Origin: Methylotenera oryzisoli_B
GTDB taxonomy: Bacteria; Pseudomonadota; Gammaproteobacteria; Burkholderiales; Methylophilaceae
Reading direction: 5' to 3'
Assembly: GCA_965613685.1 (NCBI GenBank)
Contig: OZ277031.1
Coordinates: 1,616,807 to 1,680,806 of the forward strand
DNA: 64,000 nucleotides
Shown piece after piece: positions 54,244 through 63,744 of the stretch (positions are counted from its first letter, which is position 1; each line of letters starts with the position of its first letter). A program made the position numbers and the translations under genes. The notes beneath the pieces were generated by a model. It was given only the letters and a program-made list of their open reading frames with translations. It did no database searches and was not told the DNA's origin.

Positions 54244-54618
54244 TTAAACGTTTAATCTACTCAGCGCTGCACCCGAAAATAGCGCGGCAGCTGCCAATCC
54301 AGCAATCAGCGCAAATGGCACCAACTGCCCGTACACATTAAAAATGATTGCCAACAAAATGACAATCACTAAAATTTTTACCGCTTCCGCTTTTAATAAA
54401 TTCAATAAAATGGCGGTTGGATCTTCACTTCTAACTTGCCTGCTAGCAATCTTACTGGCCGTCATGGCAGCGATAATAACCGATGCGCCACCTAATAATG
54501 CCGACATGCCGCCGTGTAATCCTGTTACAACTAATGCAACTAGCGCAACCGCAATGGTGGCAATCAGCTGAACCTTAAGCATTCTACTAAACACATCGGC
54601 TGTAATGGCTGCTGACAA
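54244..54618 (-). CDS. atpI: ATP synthase protein I (AtpI)
   Basis: A 124-residue membrane protein with four hydrophobic segments; the family assists c-ring assembly and Mg handling. It is first in the atp operon, 34 bp before atpB, and weakly conserved, as usual. Confidence 0.85.
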   Translation of the reverse strand: MSAAITADVFSRMLKVQLIATIAVALVALVVTGLHGGMSALLGGASVIIAAMTASKIASRQVRSEDPTAILLNLLKAEAVKILVIVILLAIIFNVYGQLVPFALIAGLAAAALFSGAALSRLNV

Positions 54619-54754
54619 AGACTTAAACCCAGTTAATTGATTGCTTTTTTGTTGCTACCCAAACGATTTTTTTACTGCATCGTTTAGTAAAGACCGCGAT
54701 TCTGAATTAATAGCCGGTTTTAGTCAAGAACTAACTATAAGCAAAAATAGGCAC

Positions 54755-55642
54755 TTAGCGCATCATTTTGCTAATAATCTCATCCAACTGGTCGAGATTG
54801 GCGTAGTTGATTTTTAATGCGCCTGACCCATTTGCGGCGGCCTTTATCGTTACGCTTGCGCCTAATTTTTCACTCAACGCTTGTTCTAGGCTTAAAACGT
54901 CACGATTTTGTTTGGTTTTCTGACTTACTTTCTGGCCGGGTGATGCCTTATTTGCAGCCTCATCAGCTTGGTGTTTTTTTACTAAAGCCTCAGCATCACG
55001 CACTGAAAAATTATTTTGCACGATTTGCTCAGCCAGCATTACTTGCTGTGCGCCAGACAAGCCAATTAAAGTGCGGGCATGGCCCATGTCTATTTTTCCG
55101 TGCATGAGCATGTCTTGCACTGGGGCAGACAGGCTTAACAAACGCAATAGATTAGACACGGCCACGCGCGAGCGACCAACCGCCAAAGCGGCTTTTTCGT
55201 GGGTCATGTCGAATTCGTCTATTAAGCGTTTAATGCCTTGTGCTTCCTCTAAGGGATTGAGATTTTCTCTTTGTATGTTCTCAATCAATGCCATGGCCAA
55301 GGCTGATTCATCGGCAATTTCACGCACTAAAACTGGCACCTCTTCTAGGCCAGCCATTTGACTTGCGCGCCAACGCCGTTCACCGGCAATAATTTCATAG
55401 CGCTCGGCATCAATGTGCCGCACCAATATAGGCTGCATAATGCCTTGGCTTTTTATCGACTCGGCCAGCGTTTGCAGTGCGGCATCGTCCATGTAGCTGC
55501 GCGGTTGGTATTTGCCCGGTTGCAACTGCTCCACTTTTAATATGAGCAAGGAATCGGCCTCACCCACCGAACCCATGTCTCCTGCCAACAGCGAATCCAA
55601 GCCGCGACCCAAGCCTCGATTTAAGCCTTTTACTTTAACCAT
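54755..55642 (-). CDS. parB: Chromosome partitioning protein ParB
   Basis: A 295-residue centromere-binding CTPase. Residues 20-100 contain LQPGKYQPRS and the GERRWRA box (CTP site), a helix-turn-helix at about 130-155 (MTHEKAALAVGRSRVAVSNL), and a C-terminal dimer domain. The start at 55642 (MVKVKGLNRGLGRG) was chosen because it overlaps the parA stop by 8 nt and has AGAG upstream; a longer in-frame start exists. It should bind the parS at 59824. Confidence 0.95.
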   Translation of the reverse strand: MVKVKGLNRGLGRGLDSLLAGDMGSVGEADSLLILKVEQLQPGKYQPRSYMDDAALQTLAESIKSQGIMQPILVRHIDAERYEIIAGERRWRASQMAGLEEVPVLVREIADESALAMALIENIQRENLNPLEEAQGIKRLIDEFDMTHEKAALAVGRSRVAVSNLLRLLSLSAPVQDMLMHGKIDMGHARTLIGLSGAQQVMLAEQIVQNNFSVRDAEALVKKHQADEAANKASPGQKVSQKTKQNRDVLSLEQALSEKLGASVTIKAAANGSGALKINYANLDQLDEIISKMMR

Positions 55643-56435
55643 GTTTTTTCTCTTTACGATTGATGTCTTTTTCACTGACTTCTTTTGCCAGCTCTAAATA
55701 AGCCTGCGCACCCTTGGAATTTTTATCGTAGGTTAGGACCGGCATGCCGTAACTTGGGGCCTCGGCCAAACGAATATTGCGCGGAATAATGGTTTTATAA
55801 ACTTTATCGCCAAAGTGACTTATTAACTGCGCGGACACTTGCTGAGCCAGCATATTGCGATTATCGAATAGGGTGCGCAACAAACCTTCAATTTCCAGGG
55901 TGGGATTCAAACGCGCCCGCACTTTTTTAATGGTGTTGACCAAATCCGACAAGCCTTCTAAGGCATAGTATTCACATTGCATGGGAATTAACACTGCATT
56001 GGATGCGGTTAAGGCATTGACCGTGACCAAATTGAGCGCAGGCGGGCAATCCAGCAATATGAAATCGTAGGTTTTCGCCCCCTCGCTATTAAGCAATTTG
56101 GCTATGGCCACTTTTAAGCGGTTTTCCCTAGCCAACTCATTGACCAATTCCACTTCCGCACCGGCTAAATCTCTGTTGGCTGGGGCAACATCAAAGCCAC
56201 CTTTAGCGCTACTGACAATCACCTCTTGCAGGGATTTATCACCAATTAAAACGTGGTATATGCTGTGCTTAAGAAAAGCTTTATCGATGCCACTGCCGGT
56301 ACTGGCATTGCCCTGCGGATCCAAGTCTATCAACAATACCGCTTTACCCAAATTGGCTAGACTGGCCGCCAGATTAACACTGGTGGTGGTCTTGCCCACG
56401 CCGCCTTTTTGATTGGTGATAGCTAAAATTTTCAT
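55635..56435 (-). CDS. parA: Chromosome partitioning ATPase ParA (Soj)
   Basis: A 266-residue deviant Walker A ATPase: KGGVGKTTTSVNLA at the N-terminus and LIDLDPQGNAS for Mg. It binds DNA and moves ParB-parS complexes. Overlaps parB; 19 bp after rsmG. Confidence 0.97.
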   Translation of the reverse strand: MKILAITNQKGGVGKTTTSVNLAASLANLGKAVLLIDLDPQGNASTGSGIDKAFLKHSIYHVLIGDKSLQEVIVSSAKGGFDVAPANRDLAGAEVELVNELARENRLKVAIAKLLNSEGAKTYDFILLDCPPALNLVTVNALTASNAVLIPMQCEYYALEGLSDLVNTIKKVRARLNPTLEIEGLLRTLFDNRNMLAQQVSAQLISHFGDKVYKTIIPRNIRLAEAPSYGMPVLTYDKNSKGAQAYLELAKEVSEKDINRKEKKHG

Positions 56436-56454
56436 GGGGGTGTAATTTTTAATT

Positions 56455-57138
56455 TTATTTTAAGTTTAAAAAAACAAGATGCCGCTCAGCATCCAAACCA
56501 GCTACCTTTAACACTTCAATTTTCACAAGCGCCACGCCATCTTGCCCATCAGCCAAGCGTTGAAATTGCTGCGCGGCCAACTCCTGCTCTGGCAACACGC
56601 CTTTCATGGCTAACCAGAGGCCGGTTTTTGCCAATAAATGCCTGCTTAGTTTAACAAATAGCGCCAGCTCGGAAAACGCGCGGGATACAATCACATCAAA
56701 ACCCGAACCGTTATTTATGCCATCTGGTTTTAAGGCCTCAACTCGACCGCTGGCCACGTGAAAATTGTGCAAAGCCAATTCACCTTTTACCTGACGCATG
56801 AAACTGGCCTTCTTTTGCACCGAGTCTATGGCCGTCACTTGCAACGCTGGCAAGCATATAGCTAACGGGATGCTAGGCAAACCAGCCCCAGCACCCACGT
56901 CCAGCAAACTTTTTGCTGACAAAGCCTGCACATGTGGCAACACACTTAAACTGTCCAATAGGTGCAAGCTTACCATGTCCAATGGGTCACGGATGGCCGT
57001 TAAATTATGCACTTTGTTCCACTTATCGATCAGTAATAAATAAGCCAGCAACTTGGCCTGTTTATCGGCACTGACCTGAAGTTGCATGGCCAGCAAACCC
57101 GCCTCTAATTTAGTGGCCAACTGCGCCTGCAAGGTCAT
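56455..57138 (-). CDS. rsmG: 16S rRNA (guanine-527-N7) methyltransferase
   Basis: A 227-residue SAM enzyme with DVGAGAGLPSIPLAI and SRAFSELALF. Overlaps mnmG by 4 nt (ATGA), so coupled. Confidence 0.96.
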   Translation of the reverse strand: MTLQAQLATKLEAGLLAMQLQVSADKQAKLLAYLLLIDKWNKVHNLTAIRDPLDMVSLHLLDSLSVLPHVQALSAKSLLDVGAGAGLPSIPLAICLPALQVTAIDSVQKKASFMRQVKGELALHNFHVASGRVEALKPDGINNGSGFDVIVSRAFSELALFVKLSRHLLAKTGLWLAMKGVLPEQELAAQQFQRLADGQDGVALVKIEVLKVAGLDAERHLVFLNLK

Positions 57139-59033
57139 GCCAAGCGCTCTACTTTTTTAGCGCGAGATTGGCGCTTTAAGTAAACCAGCAACAATGAAAT
57201 AGCCGCTGGAGTAATGCCAGAAATTCGGCTGGCTTGGCCTATGGTTTCCGGTTTTTGTGCGTTCAATTTTTGCTGCGCTTCTATAGGCAGTCCGTGTATT
57301 TCACGGTAGTCCAAATCACTCGGTAAACCGGTGTTTTCTTGACCGCGACTACGCGCCACTTCATCAGTTTGTCGGTCTATATAGCCTTGGTATTTAGCCG
57401 CAATTTCAACTTGCTCGCGCACCGCCGGTTCTACTTCACCTAAGCCATCGTCACTTAAGGACAACACATCGGCGTAACTGACTTCCGGCCTGCGCAGCAA
57501 CTCAAACAAACTGTATTCGTGCTCCAAAGGCTTGCCGAACAATGCCGTCATTTTTTCTGGCGAGATATTAGCCGGCTGCACAAAGGTTCTTTTAAGGCGC
57601 TCTTGTTCTCGGCTTACGGCTTCTAATTTTGTGCTGAAGGCCGCCCAACGCTCGTCGTCCACCAAACCTAATTGACGGCCGATTTCTGTTAAACGCATGT
57701 CGGCATTGTCTTCTCTTAACTGCAAGCGGTACTCGGCTCGGCTGGTAAACATACGGTAGGGCTCGGTCACGCCACGGGTGATTAAATCATCCACCAAAAC
57801 CCCCAAATAGGCTTCATCACGCGCCGGGCACCAAGCGTCTTTACCTTGCGCATACAAAGCCGCATTGGCACCGGCTAACAAACCCTGGGCAGCGGCTTCT
57901 TCGTAACCGGTAGTGCCATTAATTTGGCCAGCAAAAAACAAGCCGGTCACGGCCTTGGTTTCCAATGATCGTTTTAAACCACGCGGATCGTAATAATCGT
58001 ATTCGATGGCATACCCAGGGCGCAATATGTGCGCTTGCTCCAAGCCCTTGACCGATCTAACCAGGGCCAATTGGATATCAAATGGCAAGCTGGTGGAAAT
58101 CCCGTTTGGGTAAACCTCATTGGTGTTTAAACCCTCGGGTTCCAAGAAAATTTGGTGCGATTCTTTGTCGGCGAATCGGTGTATTTTATCCTCGACACTG
58201 GGACAATAACGCGGACCGACGCCTTCAATGACGCCGGTATACATAGGCGATCTGTCCAACCCACTGCGTATGATATCGTGCGTGCGCTCGTTGGTATGGG
58301 TAATCCAACAGGGCAATTGCGCTGGGTGTTGGGCGGCATTGCCCAAGAAAGAAAACACCGGCACCGGGTCGTCGCCAGGCTGTATGGTCATGACGGAATA
58401 ATCTATGGTTCGACCGTCTATTCTTGGCGGCGTACCGGTTTTCAAACGGCCGGCCGGCAAACCAATTTCACGCAAACGTGCAGCCAAGGAAATGGCCGGG
58501 GGATCGCCGGCTCGCCCAGCACTGTAACTTTGCATGCCCACGTGTACCAAGCCACCCAAGAAGGTACCGGCCGTTAGCACCACGGCTTGCGATTTAAAAC
58601 GTAAGCCTATCTGCGTGACCACACCAACAGCCCGATCGCCTTCTAAAAGAATGTCATCCACGGCCTGTTGAAATAACCAAAGATTGGGTTGATTTTCCAA
58701 ACGACGACGGATGGCGGCCTTGTATAAAACGCGATCAGCCTGTGCCCGCGTGGCTCTAACCGCCGGCCCTTTACTGGAATTTAAGATACGAAACTGTATG
58801 CCGCCTTCGTCGGTAGCCGCAGCCATAGCGCCACCCAGCGCATCAATTTCTTTAACCAGATGGCCTTTGCCTATGCCGCCTATACTTGGGTTGCAGGACA
58901 TTTGCCCCAAGGTTTCAATATTGTGCGTAAGCAATAGGGTTTTTTGCCCCATGCGCGCGCTGGCCAGCGCAGCTTCGGTGCCAGCATGGCCACCGCCTAC
59001 AACAATAACATCAAAATTATCCGAGTAATTCAT
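57135..59033 (-). CDS. mnmG: tRNA 5-carboxymethylaminomethyl-uridine synthesis enzyme MnmG (GidA)
   Basis: A 632-residue FAD protein that modifies U34 with MnmE. GGGHAGTEAALASARMG (FAD site), the two Cys-containing CNPSIGGIGKGHLVKEIDALGG and RPGYAIEYDYYDP are diagnostic. Full length. It starts the mnmG-rsmG-parA-parB operon. Confidence 0.98.
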   Translation of the reverse strand: MNYSDNFDVIVVGGGHAGTEAALASARMGQKTLLLTHNIETLGQMSCNPSIGGIGKGHLVKEIDALGGAMAAATDEGGIQFRILNSSKGPAVRATRAQADRVLYKAAIRRRLENQPNLWLFQQAVDDILLEGDRAVGVVTQIGLRFKSQAVVLTAGTFLGGLVHVGMQSYSAGRAGDPPAISLAARLREIGLPAGRLKTGTPPRIDGRTIDYSVMTIQPGDDPVPVFSFLGNAAQHPAQLPCWITHTNERTHDIIRSGLDRSPMYTGVIEGVGPRYCPSVEDKIHRFADKESHQIFLEPEGLNTNEVYPNGISTSLPFDIQLALVRSVKGLEQAHILRPGYAIEYDYYDPRGLKRSLETKAVTGLFFAGQINGTTGYEEAAAQGLLAGANAALYAQGKDAWCPARDEAYLGVLVDDLITRGVTEPYRMFTSRAEYRLQLREDNADMRLTEIGRQLGLVDDERWAAFSTKLEAVSREQERLKRTFVQPANISPEKMTALFGKPLEHEYSLFELLRRPEVSYADVLSLSDDGLGEVEPAVREQVEIAAKYQGYIDRQTDEVARSRGQENTGLPSDLDYREIHGLPIEAQQKLNAQKPETIGQASRISGITPAAISLLLVYLKRQSRAKKVERLA

Positions 59034-59337
59034 TAAATTTTTATAACTTTCAATGGCTTAGTAAGTTTTTTAGCTCAAACACAAGCCGGCTTACACAAAG
59101 GCTAGATTTTACTTTAATAGCCACCAATAGTCATGTAAAAGCGGCTTTTTTAAGTGAGTAAGCCACTACAGATTTTACGAAAGGCTTGTTTGCACCTATG
59201 TCATAATTCATTAACTAGGCTGAGTGATAATGTGGGTGTAAAAAATCTAAAGCAAATTGCTTCAATCTGCTTTATCATATCAAGTGGAACTGTATAGTTT
59301 AGCAAGATCACTTTTATTAATTAAGACGGAGTACCAA
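59034..59337. other. Intergenic region between mnmG and the cytochrome gene
   Basis: About 300 bp without a supported gene, presumably holding divergent promoters; I see no distinct repeat or structure. Confidence 0.4.
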
Positions 59338-59781
59338 ATGAAACAATTAAATATTCTTTTAGTAGCATTGCTTGGCCTTACTGCAGTTTCTGCCCAAGCC
59401 AGCGTTGCCAATGCAGAAAAATTAATTATGATTTACACTACCCAAGCTAAAGCGGCCAACCCAGAATACACAGGTCCAACAGTAGCCGATGGTAAATTCT
59501 TCTTTAACCGTAAAGTTAAATTGGGCAACGGCAAAGAAATGGCTTGTGCATCATGCCACACAGCGAATCCTGCAGACAACGGTAAACACGTTGCCACCCG
59601 TAAAGTAATTCAACCACTATCCCCTGCCGTCAATGCAAAACGTTTTTCTGACTTCGAAAAAGTAGAAGCCAAATTCACGCAACATTGCACGGACATTATC
59701 GGCAGCGACTGTACGCCGGCTGAAAAAGCCAGCTACATCACTTACGTGTTAACTGAAAAAACACCTAGCGCTAAGAAATAG
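59338..59781 (+). CDS. DUF1924 / SHP-like periplasmic cytochrome c
   Basis: A 147-residue protein with a signal peptide (ending AQA, about residue 22), one heme site CASCH, and a C-terminal disulfide pair candidate (HCTDIIGSDCTPAEK). The pattern KVIQPLSPAVNAKRFSDFEK is that of DUF1924, related to the sphaeroides heme protein, which binds O2 or NO. The start at 59338 was chosen because ACGGAG lies 6-7 nt upstream; a longer frame from 59257 has none. The partner b-type cytochrome may be the b561 at 21836 (inference). Confidence 0.85.
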   Translation: MKQLNILLVALLGLTAVSAQASVANAEKLIMIYTTQAKAANPEYTGPTVADGKFFFNRKVKLGNGKEMACASCHTANPADNGKHVATRKVIQPLSPAVNAKRFSDFEKVEAKFTQHCTDIIGSDCTPAEKASYITYVLTEKTPSAKK

Positions 59782-59813
59782 GCTTGGGTTTTCCTGGCCT
59801 GATTTAGGCCAAC

Positions 59814-59849
59814 AAAAAAGCAGTGTTTCACGTGAAACACTGCTTTTTT
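59814..59849. terminator. Bidirectional terminator built on parS
   Basis: A perfect 36-bp palindrome: six A, GCAG, parS core, CTGC, six T. The stem ends the cytochrome transcript (plus) and the mnmE transcript (minus), and its centre is the ParB site. Confidence 0.88.
59824..59839. promoter_or_regulatory. parS centromere site
   Basis: TGTTTCACGTGAAACA is an exact match to the broadly conserved chromosomal parS 16-mer bound by ParB. It is 3.4 kb from parA and about 4 kb from the origin-side end. Confidence 0.93.
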
Positions 59850-59892
59850 TACATCCCTGCTTGCTGCACTCTGGGCATTAAGCCCTTGAGGC

Positions 59893-61242
59893 TTACTTGC
59901 CGATACAAAAATTACTGAATATTTCACCTAACAAATCATCTGGCGTAAATTCGCCAGTAATGCTGGCAAGAGCATGCTGCGCTAAGCTCAATTCCTCAGC
60001 CAACAGTTCGGCCGCTGCTAATTGAGCGCTCGCCGCTTGCAAATGGGTTTGTACTTTGAACAGCGCATCCAAATGCCGCGCCCTGGCCATAAAAATGCCT
60101 TCCGAGTTATTTTGATACCCGGCTAATGCCAATAAGTGGCTTTTTAGCAAATCCATACCGGCGCCAGTCTTAGCCGACAAATAAACGTGCACGGCGCCAT
60201 CCACTTGCTTAGCCAGGGGAGACTCTTGGGCCACGTCAATTTTGTTGTGCACCCATATTTTATGAATTTCCTGCGGTAATCGCGCTAAAATCGATTTTTC
60301 CGTTTCGGTAATACCGTGGGCTGCGTCCACTAATAATAATGCGATATTCGCGCTTTCTGCAGCCCGCCATGTTCGAGCAATACCAAATTTTTCTACTTCA
60401 TCGTCGGTGTCACGCAGACCCGCTGTGTCTATGACATGCAATGGCACACCGTTTATTTGTATGGCATTTTTTATGGTGTCACGCGTGGTGCCGGCAATTG
60501 AGGTGACGATGGCAATGTCTTCACCTGCCAATTGATTCATTAAACTGGATTTACCCACATTGGGCTGACCAACCAAAACCACGTTTATGCCTTCGCGCAA
60601 TATACTGCCTTGTTTGGCTTTAGCAAAGACCGTGTCGAGTTCCGCCATGATGGCAGCCAACTTATCTTTAACGCGCCCCTGGCTAATGAAATCAATTTCT
60701 TCTTCGGGAAAATCCAAGCACGCTTCTACAAACATTCTTAAATCAATCATTTTTAACAACAAGGCATTGATGCTCATGGAAAACTCGCCCGACAGTGAGC
60801 GCACCGCACTTTTTGCGGCCTCACTGGTGGCCGCATTAATCAGGTCAGCTACCGCCTCGGCCTGGGCTAAATCCATTTTGTCGTTTAAATAAGCGCGACG
60901 GGTAAATTCTCCAGGTTCAGCTTGCCTTGCACCTAACGCAATGCAGCGGGCCAACAAAATTTGCATGAGCGCCGTGCCGCCATGCGCCTGCAATTCAAGC
61001 ACGTCTTCGCCGGTATAGGAATGGGGATTGGCATAGAAAATAGCGATGCCACGATCGATTAACTCGCCGTTGTCCTGACGAAAATCCAGGTAAGCGGCGT
61101 GGCGCGTGGCAGGGCATTGCCCCAGCACCCCTAGAGCAATAATGGCCGCATTGGGCCCAGAAACCCTAACTACACCAATGCCGCCCGCGCCACTGGCCGT
61201 GGCGATGGCGGCGATGGTGTCGGATGACTTAGTGCTTGCCAC
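59893..61242 (-). CDS. mnmE: tRNA modification GTPase MnmE
   Basis: A 449-residue GTPase that works with MnmG. The N-terminal folate-binding domain is followed by the G domain (GQPNVGKSS, TSIAGTTRDT, DTAGLRDTDDEVE, NKID) and the C-terminal catalytic CIGK. Starts inside the yidC 3' end (14-nt overlap). Confidence 0.98.
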   Translation of the reverse strand: MASTKSSDTIAAIATASGAGGIGVVRVSGPNAAIIALGVLGQCPATRHAAYLDFRQDNGELIDRGIAIFYANPHSYTGEDVLELQAHGGTALMQILLARCIALGARQAEPGEFTRRAYLNDKMDLAQAEAVADLINAATSEAAKSAVRSLSGEFSMSINALLLKMIDLRMFVEACLDFPEEEIDFISQGRVKDKLAAIMAELDTVFAKAKQGSILREGINVVLVGQPNVGKSSLMNQLAGEDIAIVTSIAGTTRDTIKNAIQINGVPLHVIDTAGLRDTDDEVEKFGIARTWRAAESANIALLLVDAAHGITETEKSILARLPQEIHKIWVHNKIDVAQESPLAKQVDGAVHVYLSAKTGAGMDLLKSHLLALAGYQNNSEGIFMARARHLDALFKVQTHLQAASAQLAAAELLAEELSLAQHALASITGEFTPDDLLGEIFSNFCIGK

Positions 61243-62860
61243 CTGATTTTTTTAGCAGGGCAGCGGCATGGATAGACTTGTTCACATACCATTGTTGCCA
61301 TATGGAGATAATGTTGTTCACTACCCAATACAAGACTAAGCCAGCAGGGAAGAAGAAAAAGAACACACTGAATACCACCGGCATCCAAGTCATGACTTTG
61401 GCTTGAATTGGATCGGTAGGCTTAGGGTTAAGCTTGGTTTGTATGATCATGGACAAGCCCATGATGATAGGCAATATGTAATACGGATCAACTGCCGATA
61501 GATCTTGTATCCAACCAAAGAATGGCGCATGGCGTAACTCTACCGAACCCAATAACATCCAATACAGTGAGATAAACACCGGAATTTGTATCAATATGGG
61601 CAAGCAACCACTCATGGGGTTAATTTTTTCAGTACGGTAAATGTCCATCATGGCCATTTGCATTTTCTGTCTGTCGTCACCGAATTTTTGTTTTAAGGCT
61701 TCCAAGCGCGGTGCCAATTCACGCATTTGCGCCATGGAACGGTAACTCTTAGCCGACAAGGGGTAAAAAGCCGCTTTAATTAACAAAGTTAATAAAATGA
61801 TGGCCACGCCCCAGTTGTTAACCAAAGCGTGTATTTTTGCCAATACCCAAAATAATGGGGCGGCCACTATGGTCAACATGCCGTAATCCACCGTGTACTC
61901 CAGGCCAGGAGCGGCGGCAATTAAATCGTCTTTAATTTGTGGTCCTGAGAACAGTTTGGCTGGCACGGTTAAACTGGCTCCTGGCGCAATGGTATCCAAT
62001 GCGCTTTTTGTACCGATTCTGTACATGTGCTCATTTAGTTTTTCCGTATAAAACTCGCGGGCCAAGCCTTCTTTTGGTATCCAAGCGCTAACGAAATAAT
62101 GCTGTAGCAGGCCAACCCAACCGTCATTAGCACTAAGTTTAAGCGGCTCTTTTTCCATGTCCGAGAAAGACAATTTTTTAAATTTAGTGGCATCCGTGTA
62201 ATACGACCCACCAGTGAACGTAGGCATCAAAGCCGAGCCTTGATTGGATTCATTATCGTGAACGATTTGATAGTAAACCGTAGGCGCGATCGGCGCTGCC
62301 GTGTTGTTGTGTATCTCGTAATTCACGTCTATGGCGTACTTTTGTCGGTGGAAGGTGTAAATTTTATCCACGCTGACGCCATTGCTTGCCCAAGTTAAAC
62401 GTACTTCTAATTTATCTTGGCCTTCTTGCAGCGCATAACTGTTGGCGGTACTGCTAAACAAAGCATGATGAGTGGGTAAATCGGTGCCCAATAAACCAGA
62501 TTGCGCTACATAAGTCATGGGTTGAGCGGCATCGTCCAACAGCACAAAATTGTTTTTATCGTTATCCGCCGCGCGATGCTTAAGCAATGCTAATTTGCGC
62601 AAATCACCACCGGTCGTCTCTATTTCAGCTTGATAAAGATCGGTTTTCACACTGATTCTTTGAGCGTGTTGCAGCTTGTAATCACCGGCCATGGAGTCGA
62701 GAGTTTGGGTGGCAACTTGGTTTGCTTGTGCTGAGGGTGTATTTTGCTCTGCCGCCTGTTGCACCACTGCAACCGGAGCTTGTTGGCGTTGCCATGCATC
62801 CCAAAGCATTAAAATCGACATTGAAAAAATGACAAATAAAACTAAACGTCTGGTATCCAT
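61229..62860 (-). CDS. yidC: Membrane protein insertase YidC
   Basis: A 543-residue protein with an N-terminal membrane helix, a large periplasmic beta-domain (about 60-330), then five membrane helices with the insertase groove Arg (LLIKAAFYPLSAKSYRSM) and the MSGCLPILIQIPVFISLYW block. It inserts proteins with or without SecYEG. Confidence 0.98.
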   Translation of the reverse strand: MDTRRLVLFVIFSMSILMLWDAWQRQQAPVAVVQQAAEQNTPSAQANQVATQTLDSMAGDYKLQHAQRISVKTDLYQAEIETTGGDLRKLALLKHRAADNDKNNFVLLDDAAQPMTYVAQSGLLGTDLPTHHALFSSTANSYALQEGQDKLEVRLTWASNGVSVDKIYTFHRQKYAIDVNYEIHNNTAAPIAPTVYYQIVHDNESNQGSALMPTFTGGSYYTDATKFKKLSFSDMEKEPLKLSANDGWVGLLQHYFVSAWIPKEGLAREFYTEKLNEHMYRIGTKSALDTIAPGASLTVPAKLFSGPQIKDDLIAAAPGLEYTVDYGMLTIVAAPLFWVLAKIHALVNNWGVAIILLTLLIKAAFYPLSAKSYRSMAQMRELAPRLEALKQKFGDDRQKMQMAMMDIYRTEKINPMSGCLPILIQIPVFISLYWMLLGSVELRHAPFFGWIQDLSAVDPYYILPIIMGLSMIIQTKLNPKPTDPIQAKVMTWMPVVFSVFFFFFPAGLVLYWVVNNIISIWQQWYVNKSIHAAALLKKSGGKH

Positions 62861-62913
62861 GATTTTTAAGTTATCTTTAATAAAAGGTTAGTAAGGGTGT
62901 TGGCCAAAACGGG

Positions 62914-63132
62914 TTAAGGAATGGGATCGTGCCCACCAGCGTGCCATGGGTGACATCGAAGTAAACGGCGCAAGGCATAATAACTGCCCTTGAGGGCGCC
63001 GTGCCTATTAATGGCTTGCGTAGCGTACGCTGAACAGGTGGGATAAAAACGACATTGCTGACCAAAAAAAGGGCTTAGCAATATTTGATAGCCTCGTATT
63101 ACCCAGATTAATAGTTGCGCCATAATTTTCAT
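62914..63132 (-). CDS. yidD: YidD membrane protein insertion efficiency factor
   Basis: A 72-residue membrane-associated protein with the conserved IRGYQILLSPFFGQQCRFY and PTCSAYATQAI (Cys pair). Between rnpA (12 bp) and yidC, as in most bacteria. Confidence 0.95.
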   Translation of the reverse strand: MKIMAQLLIWVIRGYQILLSPFFGQQCRFYPTCSAYATQAINRHGALKGSYYALRRLLRCHPWHAGGHDPIP

Positions 63133-63144
63133 TAGTGCTGGTTG

Positions 63145-63537
63145 CTACGCCTCATGGCCTTTGTTGTGGTTTATTTCCGCTCGTGCTAAGCGCTGATTCA
63201 ATTTTACCACTAGCGCATTGAACTCCAGTTTAATTAACTGAAAATCGCGCTTATCGAACTTCTTTTGCACCCGTAAAATAATATCGGATGCCGAAATTTC
63301 ATGCTGTTGCAAGCGAAAAAGTTCGCGCAGAACGCGCCGCATGTAATTTCTGCTGACTGCCAATTTAGCCGTTTTCTTGCCCACCACCAAGCCTAAGCGT
63401 GGCCTCTGAAGTTGGTTGGCTTGATAATGCAGGGCTAGGTACTCTGTTGCAATACGTTTGCGGAAATTAAAAACGGATGAAAATTCATCCGTTTTAATCA
63501 ATTTGGCTTCTTTAAGGAGCCTGTAGCTTGGCATCAT
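63145..63537 (-). CDS. rnpA: Ribonuclease P protein component
   Basis: A 130-residue basic protein that supports tRNA 5'-end processing by RNase P RNA. FSSVFNFRKR, RLGLVVGKK and the RNR-like box SRNYMRRVLRE (Tyr-Met in place of Arg-Ile) are seen. It begins with two Met; either could be used. Confidence 0.95.
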   Translation of the reverse strand: MMPSYRLLKEAKLIKTDEFSSVFNFRKRIATEYLALHYQANQLQRPRLGLVVGKKTAKLAVSRNYMRRVLRELFRLQQHEISASDIILRVQKKFDKRDFQLIKLEFNALVVKLNQRLARAEINHNKGHEA

Positions 63538-63609
63538 TACCTAAAATTATAGAATTTAAATTTATCAGGATAATGTGCGCTGTAAAATCAGTCCGAAGCG
63601 GACTAAAAA

Positions 63610-63744
63610 TTACAGACCTAAACGTTTGCGACCCTTGGCGCGACGACGTGCAATAACAGCGCGGCCGCCTTTGGTTGCCATGCGAACTAGAAAACCGTGC
63701 GTAGTTGCACGACGTGTTTTAGATGGTTGATATGTACGTTTCAT
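63610..63744 (-). CDS. rpmH: Ribosomal protein bL34
   Basis: A 44-residue protein: MKRTYQPSKTRRATTHGFL at the start, and a very basic end RRRAKGRKRLGL. It reads towards rnpA and away from the origin region. It is short and easily missed, but every residue fits the family. Confidence 0.98.
   Translation of the reverse strand: MKRTYQPSKTRRATTHGFLVRMATKGGRAVIARRRAKGRKRLGL

Noticed and set aside
63145..63537. Defective RNase P protein because the RNR box reads RNYMRR
   Set aside because: The rest of the protein is normal and the basic character is kept; this looks like ordinary lineage variation.
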